From contig NZ_MUNW01000061.1 in the NCBI RefSeq assembly GCF_002002725.1, forward strand, positions 124,001 through 188,000: 64,000 nt of DNA. The letters are read 5' to 3'. How positions within the stretch are numbered: position 1 is the first letter of the stretch; every line of letters starts with the position of its first letter. Origin of the DNA: Sinorhizobium sp. A49. Its GTDB lineage: Bacteria; Pseudomonadota; Alphaproteobacteria; Rhizobiales; Rhizobiaceae. The position numbers were made by a program, and so were the translations under genes. The notes under the pieces are model-generated. The model was not told the origin of the DNA and did not search any database. It worked only from the letters and a program-made list of their open reading frames with translations. Below are positions 44,480 through 54,881 of the stretch, in pieces.

Positions 44480-44541
44480 GGCAGCCTCGGCTGCCGGGAG
44501 TGACAGCCTGGACTGTCAGGATTGGGTGGCGCGAGCCACCC
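44480..44541 (+). promoter_or_regulatory. Three consecutive stem-loops between gguB and gguC
   Basis: Hairpin 1: GGCAGC / GCTGCC (44480-44495). Hairpin 2: TGACAG / CTGTCA (44501-44518). Hairpin 3: GGGTGGC / GCCACCC (44524-44541). They are evenly packed in the intercistronic gap and have no T-run, so they look like RNA stability or processing elements rather than terminators. Confidence 0.65.
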
Positions 44542-44608
44542 GAGGGGTGGCTGTTTGCCTGAGACCAGGTGAGAGCATGGCCCATACGATGCAAGGAAGG
44601 ACAGGATC

Positions 44609-45604
44609 GTGCTGATTTCTCAGATCAGAAACGAAGACGGATCGGTAACGGTCGCGGTGCGCGCGGCGGGTGAAGCGGCCCGCGCCGTCAACGGTGCAAC
44701 GAGCGTTTACGCGCTGGCGATGGAAGCGGCCAATGCCGGGCGCAGCCTCAAGGAGACGATCGAGGCCAAGGGTCTTGGCGCTCTGGTCGATCTCGAAAAG
44801 GCCTATGCCGATGGACGTTTCCTGCCGCCGATCACCCATCCCGATCCGGCCCATCTGCATCTGACCGGGACCGGTCTGACACACCTAGGCTCAGCCGCAA
44901 CCCGCGACGCCATGCACAAGAAGACCACCGAAACGGCAGTGGAGACGCTCACCGACTCCATGAAGATGTTCCGCATGGGACTTGAAGGCGGCAAGCCAAA
45001 ACAAGGTGAAATCGGTGCGCAGCCGGAATGGTTCTACAAGGGCAACGGTACCTCTGCCGTCGCTCCCGGAGCGGCGCTCGTATCGCCGGCCTTTGCCGAA
45101 GACGGCGGCGAGGAGCCGGAAATGGCCGGCATTTACGTGATCTCGGACAAGGGCGTGCCGTTCCGCATCGGCTTTGCCGTTGCCAACGAGTTTTCCGACC
45201 ACAAGACCGAGCGGGTCAACTATCTCTGGCTCGCCCACTCGAAGCTGCGCCAGGCGAGCTTCGGCCCTGAAATTCGCGTCGGTGCGGCGCCTGAGGATGT
45301 CAGGGGCACATCGCGCATCCTGCGCGGCGGCAAGGTGCTTTGGGAAAAGCCGTTCCTTTCGGGCGAGGCCAACATGTCGCATAGCTTTGCCAACCTCGAA
45401 CACCACCACTTCAAGTACGGCCTGTTCCGTCAGCCGGGCGACGTCCATGTGCACATGTTCGGCACGGCGACACTGTCCTTCGGTGATGGCATCCGCACCG
45501 AGGAGGGGGATGTCTTCGAGATCGAGGCCGCCGAGTTCGGTCTCGCCCTGCGCAACCCGCTAGCCATCGCCACCGACGAGCCGGTCGCCATACATCAGCT
45601 CTGA
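44609..45604 (+). CDS. gguC: GguC/AraD1 family protein (FAH-like dehydratase)
   Basis: 331 residues with a GTG start and AAGGAAGGACAGGA upstream. FAH-like protein of the AraD1 group (MHKKTTETAVETLTDSMKMFRMGL; GNGTSAVAPGAAL; AGIYVISDKGVPFRIGFAVANEFSDHKTERVNYLWLAHSKLR; HMFGTATLSFGDG). Placed between sugar uptake genes and the dehydrogenase/dehydratase of L-arabinose breakdown, it probably converts 2-keto-3-deoxy-L-arabonate to 2-oxoglutarate semialdehyde. The assignment rests on context and family naming. Confidence 0.88.
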   Translation: MLISQIRNEDGSVTVAVRAAGEAARAVNGATSVYALAMEAANAGRSLKETIEAKGLGALVDLEKAYADGRFLPPITHPDPAHLHLTGTGLTHLGSAATRDAMHKKTTETAVETLTDSMKMFRMGLEGGKPKQGEIGAQPEWFYKGNGTSAVAPGAALVSPAFAEDGGEEPEMAGIYVISDKGVPFRIGFAVANEFSDHKTERVNYLWLAHSKLRQASFGPEIRVGAAPEDVRGTSRILRGGKVLWEKPFLSGEANMSHSFANLEHHHFKYGLFRQPGDVHVHMFGTATLSFGDGIRTEEGDVFEIEAAEFGLALRNPLAIATDEPVAIHQL

Positions 45605-45618
45605 TATATCTGGTATGC

Positions 45619-45634
45619 CGGCGGCAGGCCGCCG
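45619..45634 (+). promoter_or_regulatory. Intercistronic stem-loop between gguC and dehydrogenase gene
   Basis: CGGCGG / CCGCCG with a four-base loop, 15 bases after the gguC stop. Confidence 0.5.
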
Positions 45635-45678
45635 AGCAGCGGCTACCCGCGAAAACAAGATGAAGGAGGCTGAGGCCC

Positions 45679-47112
45679 ATGACATTGCACCAGAACCTGA
45701 TTGCCGGCGAATGGGTTGGCGGTGATGGCGTTGCCAATATCAATCCGTCCGACACCAACGACGTGATCGGGGAGTATGCCCGCGCCTCGGCCGAGGATGC
45801 CAAGGCGGCGATTGCTGCGGCCAAAGCTGCCTTTCCGGGCTGGTCGCGCTCCGGCATTCTCGAGCGCCATGCCATCCTTCGAAAGACCGCCGACGAGATC
45901 CTGGCGCGCAAGGATGAACTCGGACGCCTGTTGTCGCGCGAAGAGGGCAAGACGCTGGCCGAAGGCATCGGCGAGACCGTGCGAGCCGGCCAGATCTTCG
46001 ACTTCTTCGCTGGCGAAGCGCTCAGGCTGGCCGGCGAGGTCATCCCGTCGGTGCGCCCGAACATTGGTGTCGAGATCACCCGCGAGCCGGTCGGTGTCGT
46101 CGGCATCATCACGCCGTGGAATTTCCCGATCGCCATTCCCGCCTGGAAGATCGCGCCGGCGCTTTGCTACGGCAACACCATCGTCTTCAAGCCGGCCGAA
46201 CTGGTGCCCGGCTGCTCATGGGCGATCGTCGACATCCTCGTGCGCGCCGGCCTGCCGAAGGGCGTCTTGAACCTGGTCATGGGCAAGGGCTCGGTCGTCG
46301 GCCAGGCGATGCTCGACAGCCCCGATATCCAGGCGATCACCTTTACCGGCTCGACCGGTACGGGAAAGCGTGTGGCGCTCGCCTCGGTCGAGCACAATCG
46401 CAAGTACCAGCTGGAGATGGGCGGCAAGAACCCGTTCGTGGTGCTCGACGATGCCGATCTTGGCGTTGCCGTCGAGGCTGCCGTCAACTCCGCCTTCTTC
46501 TCCACCGGCCAGCGCTGCACGGCGTCCTCGCGGGTGATCGTCACGGAAGGCATTCACGACCGGTTCGTTCAGGCGATGGGCGAGCGCATGAAGGGTCTGG
46601 TCATCGACGATGCCTTGAAGGCCGGCACCCATATCGGTCCGGTGGTCGACCAGAGCCAGCTCAAGCAGGACACCGACTACATCGCCATCGGCAAGCAGGA
46701 AGGCGCGAAACTCGCCTTCGGCGGCGAACTCCTGAAGCGCGACACGCCCGGCTTCTACCTGCAACCGGCGCTGTTTACCGAGGCGACCAATCAGATGCGC
46801 ATCAGCCAAGAAGAGATCTTCGGACCGGTCGCGTCGGTGATCCGGGTGAAGGACTATGACGAGGCGCTCAGCGTTGCCAACGACACGCCGTTCGGGCTGT
46901 CGTCGGGCATTGCCACCACCAGCCTGAAACATGCGACGCATTTCAAGCGCAATGCCGAGGCCGGTATGGTGATGGTCAACCTGCCGACCGCCGGCGTCGA
47001 TTTCCACGTGCCTTTCGGCGGCCGCAAGGGCTCCTCCCATGGCTCGCGCGAGCAGGGGCGCTATGCCGCCGAATTCTACACAACCGTCAAGACGGCCTAC
47101 ACCCTGGCTTAA
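45679..47112 (+). CDS. Aldehyde dehydrogenase (2-oxoglutarate semialdehyde type)
   Basis: 477 residues, ALDH superfamily. NAD(P) site with TPWNFPIAIPAWKIAPAL and FTGSTGTGKRV, general base in LEMGGKNPFVV, nucleophile in STGQRCTASSR. The length and the operon (between gguC and an arabonate-type dehydratase) indicate 2-oxoglutarate semialdehyde dehydrogenase, which delivers 2-oxoglutarate to the TCA cycle. AAGGAGG lies upstream of the ATG. Confidence 0.92.
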   Translation: MTLHQNLIAGEWVGGDGVANINPSDTNDVIGEYARASAEDAKAAIAAAKAAFPGWSRSGILERHAILRKTADEILARKDELGRLLSREEGKTLAEGIGETVRAGQIFDFFAGEALRLAGEVIPSVRPNIGVEITREPVGVVGIITPWNFPIAIPAWKIAPALCYGNTIVFKPAELVPGCSWAIVDILVRAGLPKGVLNLVMGKGSVVGQAMLDSPDIQAITFTGSTGTGKRVALASVEHNRKYQLEMGGKNPFVVLDDADLGVAVEAAVNSAFFSTGQRCTASSRVIVTEGIHDRFVQAMGERMKGLVIDDALKAGTHIGPVVDQSQLKQDTDYIAIGKQEGAKLAFGGELLKRDTPGFYLQPALFTEATNQMRISQEEIFGPVASVIRVKDYDEALSVANDTPFGLSSGIATTSLKHATHFKRNAEAGMVMVNLPTAGVDFHVPFGGRKGSSHGSREQGRYAAEFYTTVKTAYTLA

Positions 47113-47126
47113 GGGGCGCCGTCCAG

Positions 47127-47148
47127 GGCCCGCGTTTCGGCGCGGGCC
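47127..47148 (+). promoter_or_regulatory. Intercistronic stem-loop before dehydratase gene
   Basis: Perfect eight-base stem GGCCCGCG / CGCGGGCC with loop TTTCGG, centred in the 53-base gap. Confidence 0.6.
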
Positions 47149-47165
47149 GCTCAAGGAAGGACAAC

Positions 47166-48905
<1,740 letters not shown>

Positions 48906-49323
48906 GCAGACTGAGCACGAGCGAAATCGTCGCTCGTGCTCCTCTAATCATCACCCCGGAGCTGCCGCGTTGTTTCGGCCGACAAGTACCAGGAAAACCA
49001 GCTTCGGCATGATCATTTGCTTCTGCCCTGCCTGTCGTTCAAAAGGAAACGTCGAAGTGGGAGCGGCGTTGCTTCGCCAGGCGCTTCGTTTGCAGCGTTC
49101 GACGATATGCCCGCGGGGGAGCGGCGAAAGGTGCTGAAGCGCTGTCGCGATGTGCTCGATGGCGGTTATGACAGCGGGCTGGCTTCGCTCTGCCGGCTGT
49201 TGCAGTCGAGCGCCTCGCGCTAGATCGCTCATTTCTGCTCGCGCACCGACGTTCACAAGCACGCGCTGAAGCCGCGCGAGGGTGGTTCAATGGGGTGCAC
49301 CGTTGTGCGTCCCATCGGAGGTC
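48906..49323. other. Convergent intergenic region
   Basis: 418 bases between the dehydratase and transglutaminase stops. After the hairpin at 48913-48941 there is a short plus-strand frame (49017-49223) whose second half reads plausibly helical (PAGERRKVLKRCRDVLDGG), without a clear start. It may be a gene remnant; the Anbu protease gene that often follows transglutaminase in this type of locus is not here. Confidence 0.4.
48913..48941 (+). terminator. Stem-loop ending the chvE-ggu-ara operon
   Basis: Perfect 12-base stem GAGCACGAGCGA / TCGCTCGTGCTC with a five-base loop, eight bases after the dehydratase stop. Only a short T-poor stretch follows. Confidence 0.7.
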
Positions 49324-50151
49324 TCACTGGCTTTGCGTCTGGCTCTGGCTTTGCGTCTGCTGCTCGACGGTCACCGAAACCTTCAGCGTTTCATTCGCCT
49401 CACCATGGATCAGGCCGGATATCGGGGCGGCATCGCGGTAGCACAGGCCCGTGGCGATGCGCACGTAACGGTCATCAGGGCAGATCTTGTTGGCGGCATC
49501 GAAGCCGACCCAACCGAGGCCGGGAAGATGCACTTCGGCCCAGGCGTGACTGGCCGTCTGCTCCGTCTGCCCTTCCATCATCAGGTAGCCGGAGATGTAG
49601 CGCGCCGGCATGTCGAGCGAGCGGGCCGCCGAGATCAGAATATGGGCATGGTCCTGGCAGACGCCCTTGCCGGCCTCAAGCGCATCTTCGGCCGAAGTCT
49701 CCGCATGGGTTTCGCCGGCCTTGTACTCCACGGCCTCATGGATCATCGCCATCAACGCATGCATGCGGGCAAGGTCGGTTTCGCCCTCTGCCGACTTCGC
49801 GAGGTCGCGGATCAGCTTGCCCGCCTTTGTCAGCGGCGTCTCGCGGGCAAAGAGCCACAGCGGCACATAGGACTGGTGCGGACCGAAGACGCCGGCGCGA
49901 TCCTCGGTGTGGACCTCGCCGGAGGCGGCGATGCGGATCGCCTCCCGATCGCCGTCGACGCTGACCAGATGGACACGGTTGCCGAAGTGATCGTCGTAGC
50001 TCACCTCCATCGCCGCACCGTCGAGGAGCGTCTGCCAGCCGAGTACGGTCTGGCCGACGCCTGTGGTCGGCGTTAGCCGCAGCCGCTGCAGCGCATACTG
50101 CACCGGCTCGTCGTAATGGTATTCGGTCGTATGGCTGATTTTCAGGTGCAT
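49324..50151 (-). CDS. Transglutaminase-like cysteine protease
   Basis: 275 residues from ATG 50151 (GGGAGGAC upstream). N-terminal bacterial transglutaminase-like beta domain (ISHTTEYHYDEPVQYALQRLRLTP), then the catalytic core with Cys in GKGVCQDHAHI, His in SHAWAEV and Asp in FDAANK. The C-terminus ends in a Gln/Ser/Thr low-complexity tail (QQTQSQSQTQSQ). Third gene of a trio with alpha-E and ATP-grasp proteins, a combination predicted by genome-context studies to make or cleave peptide-type amide bonds; the substrate is unknown. Confidence 0.9.
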   Translation of the reverse strand: MHLKISHTTEYHYDEPVQYALQRLRLTPTTGVGQTVLGWQTLLDGAAMEVSYDDHFGNRVHLVSVDGDREAIRIAASGEVHTEDRAGVFGPHQSYVPLWLFARETPLTKAGKLIRDLAKSAEGETDLARMHALMAMIHEAVEYKAGETHAETSAEDALEAGKGVCQDHAHILISAARSLDMPARYISGYLMMEGQTEQTASHAWAEVHLPGLGWVGFDAANKICPDDRYVRIATGLCYRDAAPISGLIHGEANETLKVSVTVEQQTQSQSQTQSQ

Positions 50152-50167
50152 GCTGTCCTCCCGAAAC

Positions 50168-51106
50168 TCAGTTGAAACGATAGCCGTCGGAGATTTCCTG
50201 GCCCAGACGATTGTTCTGGCTGATGAAATCCTCGAGATATTCGTGCAGGCCCTGGTCCATGATGTCGGTGATCGAGCGGCTGCGGAGTGCGGCCAGCGTG
50301 CGGTCAGCCGTTTCATGCGCCTCGTGGCGCTCGCCATACTCGCGCTCTAGATAGCCGAGGTTGCTGGCGATCTTCTCGTAGCAGTAGGCCAGCGAGCGCG
50401 GCATGCGACCGTTGGAGATCAGGAAGTCGGCGATGTTGGCCGGTTTCAGTTCGGCGTCATAGACCCAGCCGTAGGCGCGGTGGGCCGAGACCGAGCGCAG
50501 GATCGATTCCCACTGCACATTGTCCATCGACGAGCCGACGGCTGCGACCGCCGGCAAGAGCACGTAGTATTTCACGTCGAGGATGCGCGCGGTGTTGTCG
50601 GCCCGCTCGATGAAAGTGCCGATGCGCGAGAAATTGAAGATCTCGTTCCGGAGCATGGTGCCGTGGAAGGCGCCACGGATGAGGCCGGCGCGACGCTTGA
50701 TCGCGTCGATGATCTCCGGCATGTCGGTCTGGCGCGCTTTCCTCGACAGCATCGCCTTCATCTCGAGATAGCACTCGTTTGTCGCCTCCCAGGTCTCGCG
50801 CGTCAGCGCGGTGCGCACCATGCGGGCGTTGTGGCGGCCCGCCTCGATGCAGGACATCACGCTCGACGGATTGGCGCGGTCGCGCAAAAGGAAGTCGATG
50901 GCGTCGATGCTGGTCAGTGTTTCGTGCACTTCGTCGTAGAGTTCGCGCACGCCCGCACTTTGCAGCACGCCGTCCCAGTCGCCCTCCGTTGCGCCGCTGC
51001 GGGTCAGCGCCATGCGCAGGCCGGCATCGATCAGCCGGGCGCTGTTTTCGGCGCGTTCGATGTAGCGGAACATCCAGTAGAGACCGTTTGCAGTTCTTCC
51101 CAACAT
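50168..51106 (-). CDS. Alpha-E domain protein
   Basis: 312 residues, all-helical alpha-E (DUF403) domain (RTANGLYWMFRYIERAENSARLID; FSRIGTFIERADNTARILDVKYY, the two conserved ER(A)(E/D)N motifs). The fold is known, the activity is not; conserved Arg, Glu and Asn could be catalytic. The stop is 16 bases before the transglutaminase start and its own start is four bases after the ATP-grasp stop, so the three genes are one transcript. Confidence 0.9.
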   Translation of the reverse strand: MLGRTANGLYWMFRYIERAENSARLIDAGLRMALTRSGATEGDWDGVLQSAGVRELYDEVHETLTSIDAIDFLLRDRANPSSVMSCIEAGRHNARMVRTALTRETWEATNECYLEMKAMLSRKARQTDMPEIIDAIKRRAGLIRGAFHGTMLRNEIFNFSRIGTFIERADNTARILDVKYYVLLPAVAAVGSSMDNVQWESILRSVSAHRAYGWVYDAELKPANIADFLISNGRMPRSLAYCYEKIASNLGYLEREYGERHEAHETADRTLAALRSRSITDIMDQGLHEYLEDFISQNNRLGQEISDGYRFN

Positions 51107-51110
51107 GGTC

Positions 51111-52547
51111 TCAGTCCTCCAGCACCCAGGTGTCCTTGGTCCCGCCGCCCTGGCTGGAGTTCACGACAAGCGAACCGGCCTTGAGGGCGACGCGCGTCAG
51201 GCCGCCGGGAATGATCTGCACCTTGTCGGAGACAAGGACATAGGGACGAAGATCCACATGCCGGGGCGCGATGCCCTTGTTGACGAGGATCGGCACGGTC
51301 GACAGCGACAGCGTCGGCTGGGCGATGTAGTTGGTCGGGCGGGCCTTGAGCTTTTCGGCAAAGAGCGCGCGCTCCTTCTTGCTGGCGGTCGGGCCGACCA
51401 GCATGCCGTAGCCGCCGGAGCCGTGTACCTCCTTGACCACCAGTTCTTCCAGATGCTCGAGCACGTATTTCAGGCTCTGCGGCTCGGAACAGCGCCAGGT
51501 CGGCACGTTTTCTAAGAGCGGCTTGCGGCCGGTGTAGAACTCGACGATCTCGGGCATGTAGGAATAGATCGCCTTGTCGTCGGAAATGCCGGTGCCGGGC
51601 GCGTTGGCGATGGTGATGTTGCCGGCGCGGTAGACATCCATGATGCCAGGCACGCCGAGCGCTGACTCCGGACGGAAGGTCAGGGGATCGAGGAAGTCGT
51701 CGTCGACGCGGCGATAGAGCACGTCGATCGCCTCGTAGCCGCGGGTGGTGCGCATCTTCACCTTGCCGTCGATGACGCGCAGATCCGAGCCCTCGACCAG
51801 TTCGACGCCCATCATGTCGGCGAGAAAGGCATGTTCGTAATAGGCTGAGTTGTAGATGCCGGGGGTGAGGACTGCGACGCGAGGCTTGCCGCTGCAGCCG
51901 GGAGGCGCCAGCGACGCCAGGCTCTGGCGCAGGAGGTTCGGGTAATTCTCGACCGGGCGCACGCGGTTCTGATGGAAGAGTTCGGGGAACATCTGCATCA
52001 TCGTTTCGCGGTTTTCCAGCATGTAGCTGACACCGGACGGCGTGCGGGCATTGTCCTCCAGCACGTAGAACTGATCCTCACCGGTGCGCACGATGTCGGT
52101 GCCGACGATGTGGGTATAGACGCCGCCCGGCGGCCTGAAGCCGATCATCTGCGGCAGGAAGGCCACATTCTTCTCGATCAGTTCGCGCGGCACGCGGCCG
52201 GCGCGGATGATTTCCTGCTTGTGGTAGATGTCGTCGAGGAAGGCGTTGAGGGCGATGACCCGCTGTTCGATGCCCTGGGCGAGCTTGCGCCATTCGCGGC
52301 CGGAAATGATGCGGGGGATGAGATCGAAGGGGATGAGCTTTTCGGAACTGTCTGCGTGTCCGTAGACCGCGAAGGTGATGCCGGTTTTCCGGAAGATGTT
52401 CTCGGCGTCCTTTGATTTCGTTATGAGCCGATTTCTGTCCTGGCTGGCATACCATTCATGATAGGTCGAATATGGCTGGCGCGGACTGCTGTCCGCATTC
52501 ATCATTTCGTCAAATGCCAAAGGCGTGGTCCCCTTATTTTTGACCAT
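51111..52547 (-). CDS. Circularly permuted ATP-grasp protein
   Basis: 478 residues from ATG 52547; a TTG giving AFDEMM at its start, with AAGGGGA upstream, is an alternative. Circularly permuted ATP-grasp type 2 (DUF404/407): PFDLIPRIISGREWRKLAQGIEQRVIALNAFL, YVLEDNARTPSGVSYMLENRE, LTPGIYNSAYYEHAFLADMMG, and a C-terminal VHGSGGYGMLVGP nucleotide loop. ATP-grasp enzymes join carboxylates to amines; with the alpha-E and transglutaminase partners it could form a peptide-ligase/peptidase unit. Confidence 0.9.
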   Translation of the reverse strand: MVKNKGTTPLAFDEMMNADSSPRQPYSTYHEWYASQDRNRLITKSKDAENIFRKTGITFAVYGHADSSEKLIPFDLIPRIISGREWRKLAQGIEQRVIALNAFLDDIYHKQEIIRAGRVPRELIEKNVAFLPQMIGFRPPGGVYTHIVGTDIVRTGEDQFYVLEDNARTPSGVSYMLENRETMMQMFPELFHQNRVRPVENYPNLLRQSLASLAPPGCSGKPRVAVLTPGIYNSAYYEHAFLADMMGVELVEGSDLRVIDGKVKMRTTRGYEAIDVLYRRVDDDFLDPLTFRPESALGVPGIMDVYRAGNITIANAPGTGISDDKAIYSYMPEIVEFYTGRKPLLENVPTWRCSEPQSLKYVLEHLEELVVKEVHGSGGYGMLVGPTASKKERALFAEKLKARPTNYIAQPTLSLSTVPILVNKGIAPRHVDLRPYVLVSDKVQIIPGGLTRVALKAGSLVVNSSQGGGTKDTWVLED

Positions 52548-52740
52548 TTGAGTACAACGCTGGATGCAATGCAAGAAGCGTGCACAGTCGGGGGACAAGA
52601 AAGTTTTGGCGCGTTATTCCGGCGCTTTCGGGCACGGCGATGCCCAACAATGGGGCGGCAGGCGCCGGCGGACGAGCGTGCACCGATTCCGGTGCCTCAG
52701 AAAATAAGCAAATGCTTGAAATTTGGGCGGGCTCGGAAAA

Positions 52741-53829
52741 CTAGCCGAGGCCAAACAGAACGATCGCCGCAGCCGCCAGGCTGGCCAGAACCAGCAGCGA
52801 CAGTGTGGCGGCAGCACTTGCGCGCGGTCCGGCATCTGCGAGCTTGCGGATATCGACTTCGAGGCCGAGGCCGGCCATGGCGACGACGGTGAGCCACGTG
52901 GCGAGGTGCGCTGCACCGGCGGCGGCAGCGTCGGGGATCACGCCGCTGTTGCGGGCGATTGCGACTGCGAGGAAGCCGAGAATGAACCAGGGGACGAAAT
53001 GCGCGAATGTGGCAGGGCGGGTAGGGCGCTTGCCGGTAGGCAAGCTTGGCGCCAGTGGATGCGCTTCGCCCTCACGGTTGATGATCGAGAAGCAAAGGAC
53101 GACAGGGCCAAGCATCAGCACACGCACGAGCTTGACCAGGGTTCCGACCTGGACGGACAGCGCGCTGAACGGCGAGGCCGCCGCCAGCACCTGCGGCACG
53201 GCGTAGACGGTCATGCCGGCCAGCACGCCGAAGCCATAGGGTGACATGCCGAACCAGCCACCGATCAGCGGCAGTGTGAGAACGACGGCGATGCCGAGGA
53301 TTGCGGTAAAGGAGATGGCTGCGGCGACCTCATCGCCCTCGGCACCGATTGCCGGCGCAACGGCGGCGATCGCCGAATTGCCGCAAATGGCGTTGCCGCA
53401 GGCAATCAGCGTTGCCATCCGCTTGGGCAGGCCGAGCAGCCGCGCAATCAGATAACCCGAGACGATCGAAAGAAAGACGATGCCGACGATGCTGGCGAGC
53501 AGCACCGGGCCGCTTGCCAGGATCGCCTTGAAGCTGAGGCTCGCACCGATCAGAACGATCGCCGCTTCCAAAAGCAGTTTGGACGAAAAGCGGATGCCGG
53601 CCATCCAGCGATCACCCGGTGTCCAGAAGATACGCAGCAGCGCGCCGAGAAGGATCGCGATGACAAGCGCTTCCAGCCAGGGACGGCCGGTCCAGCTCGC
53701 CTCGAACCGTTCAAGGACGAAGGCGGCGAGTGCGACGAGGCAACAGAGGATCAGACCCGGCGCGATGCGCGTCATGCGGGAAATGACTGTGGTTGCCGGG
53801 GTGGTGGATATGGAATGCGATCTGGACAT
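52741..53829 (-). CDS. YeiH/UPF0324 family membrane protein
   Basis: 362 residues with about ten membrane helices and the family segment LIACGNAICGNSAIAAVAPAIGA. The family (YeiH) is thought to export or transport small anions such as sulfur compounds; direct evidence is limited. Divergent from a LysR regulator, as yeiH and yeiE are in enterobacteria, with an 80-base gap holding a TGAT-AA-ATCA dyad. Confidence 0.9.
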   Translation of the reverse strand: MSRSHSISTTPATTVISRMTRIAPGLILCCLVALAAFVLERFEASWTGRPWLEALVIAILLGALLRIFWTPGDRWMAGIRFSSKLLLEAAIVLIGASLSFKAILASGPVLLASIVGIVFLSIVSGYLIARLLGLPKRMATLIACGNAICGNSAIAAVAPAIGAEGDEVAAAISFTAILGIAVVLTLPLIGGWFGMSPYGFGVLAGMTVYAVPQVLAAASPFSALSVQVGTLVKLVRVLMLGPVVLCFSIINREGEAHPLAPSLPTGKRPTRPATFAHFVPWFILGFLAVAIARNSGVIPDAAAAGAAHLATWLTVVAMAGLGLEVDIRKLADAGPRASAAATLSLLVLASLAAAAIVLFGLG

Positions 53830-53848
53830 GACCGCAACTTAGTCCGAT

Positions 53849-53858
53849 TGATAAATCA
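53849..53858. promoter_or_regulatory. Dyad in yeiH/lysR divergent promoter
   Basis: TGATAAATCA, palindromic with an AA centre, in the AT-rich 80-base gap between the divergent genes. A LysR-type target by position; a related half-site follows at TTGTCAATCTGATC. Confidence 0.4.
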
Positions 53859-53909
53859 GTCTAACGGATTGTTCTTGTCAATCTGATCGCTTTTTGCGAT
53901 TGATTTTCT

Positions 53910-54779
53910 ATGACACTCGATCAACTTCGCATTTTTGTGGCTGTCGCTGAGCGTCTGCATATGACGCGGGCGGCCGAGGCCATGAACGTCACGCAATCCG
54001 CCGCCAGTGCTGCGATCGCAGCCCTTGAAACGCAGCACGACGTCAGGTTGTTCGACCGCATCGGCCGCGGACTGGCGCTGACGGAGGCGGGAAAGGCGTT
54101 TCTGCCGGAGGCGAAGGCGGTGCTGGCGCGCGCTAGCGTGGCGACTGCCTGCCTCAACGACCTTTCACACCTGCGCCGAGGGACGCTCGCAATCGCCGCG
54201 AGCCAGACGGTGGCAAGCTATTGGCTTCCGGTGCGTCTCGCCCGCTTCACCCATGACTATCCGCATATCGACGTGAGGCTGACCGTGCGCAACACGGCGG
54301 TGGTTGCCGAGGCGGTCGAGGAGGGAACGGCGCAGCTCGGCTTTGTCGAGGGCAGGGTCGATGCGGAGAAACTCGACCATCGCAGCGTTGCGGTCGACCG
54401 GATCGCGATCTATGCGCCGCCTCGCCATTCGCTTGCCGGCAGGCCCGTCGATCTCGCAGCGCTGCTTGCCGCGCGTTGGGTGCTGCGCGAAGAAGGATCG
54501 GGTACGCGCGCCATGTTCCTGCAATCGATGCAGGCTCATGGTGCGGATACCGATCAGCTGAAGGTCGAGCTCGAATTGCCGTCGAACGAGGCGGTGCTGA
54601 CGGCCGTCGAGAGCGGTCCGTTCATCACGGCCGTCTCCAGGCTCGCCGCCCAGCCCTTCGTCGATAGCGGCCGGCTGGTCGAGTTGCCGTTCGAGCTTGC
54701 CGAGCGCAGCTTCGAGCTGTTGACGCATCGCGACCGCCAGTTCAGCCGCGCGGCGCGCGCCTTCGTCGATCTGCTCTGA
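53910..54779 (+). CDS. LysR family regulator (YeiE-like position)
   Basis: 289 residues. Winged helix LRIFVAVAERLHMTRAAEAMNVTQSAASAAIAALE, effector domain of the CysB/YeiE kind. Adjacent and divergent to a YeiH-type membrane protein, so probably its activator or repressor. No Shine-Dalgarno sequence is visible before ATG 53910. Confidence 0.9.
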   Translation: MTLDQLRIFVAVAERLHMTRAAEAMNVTQSAASAAIAALETQHDVRLFDRIGRGLALTEAGKAFLPEAKAVLARASVATACLNDLSHLRRGTLAIAASQTVASYWLPVRLARFTHDYPHIDVRLTVRNTAVVAEAVEEGTAQLGFVEGRVDAEKLDHRSVAVDRIAIYAPPRHSLAGRPVDLAALLAARWVLREEGSGTRAMFLQSMQAHGADTDQLKVELELPSNEAVLTAVESGPFITAVSRLAAQPFVDSGRLVELPFELAERSFELLTHRDRQFSRAARAFVDLL

Positions 54780-54881
54780 CAGCCCTGTTGGCAGAGACGA
54801 TTGCCATCTGATGCGGCTGGATTATCAATAGTCACCGCCGCTTGCGGCGCCCATGCCCTGCTTTCGCGAGAGGTGGCAATC

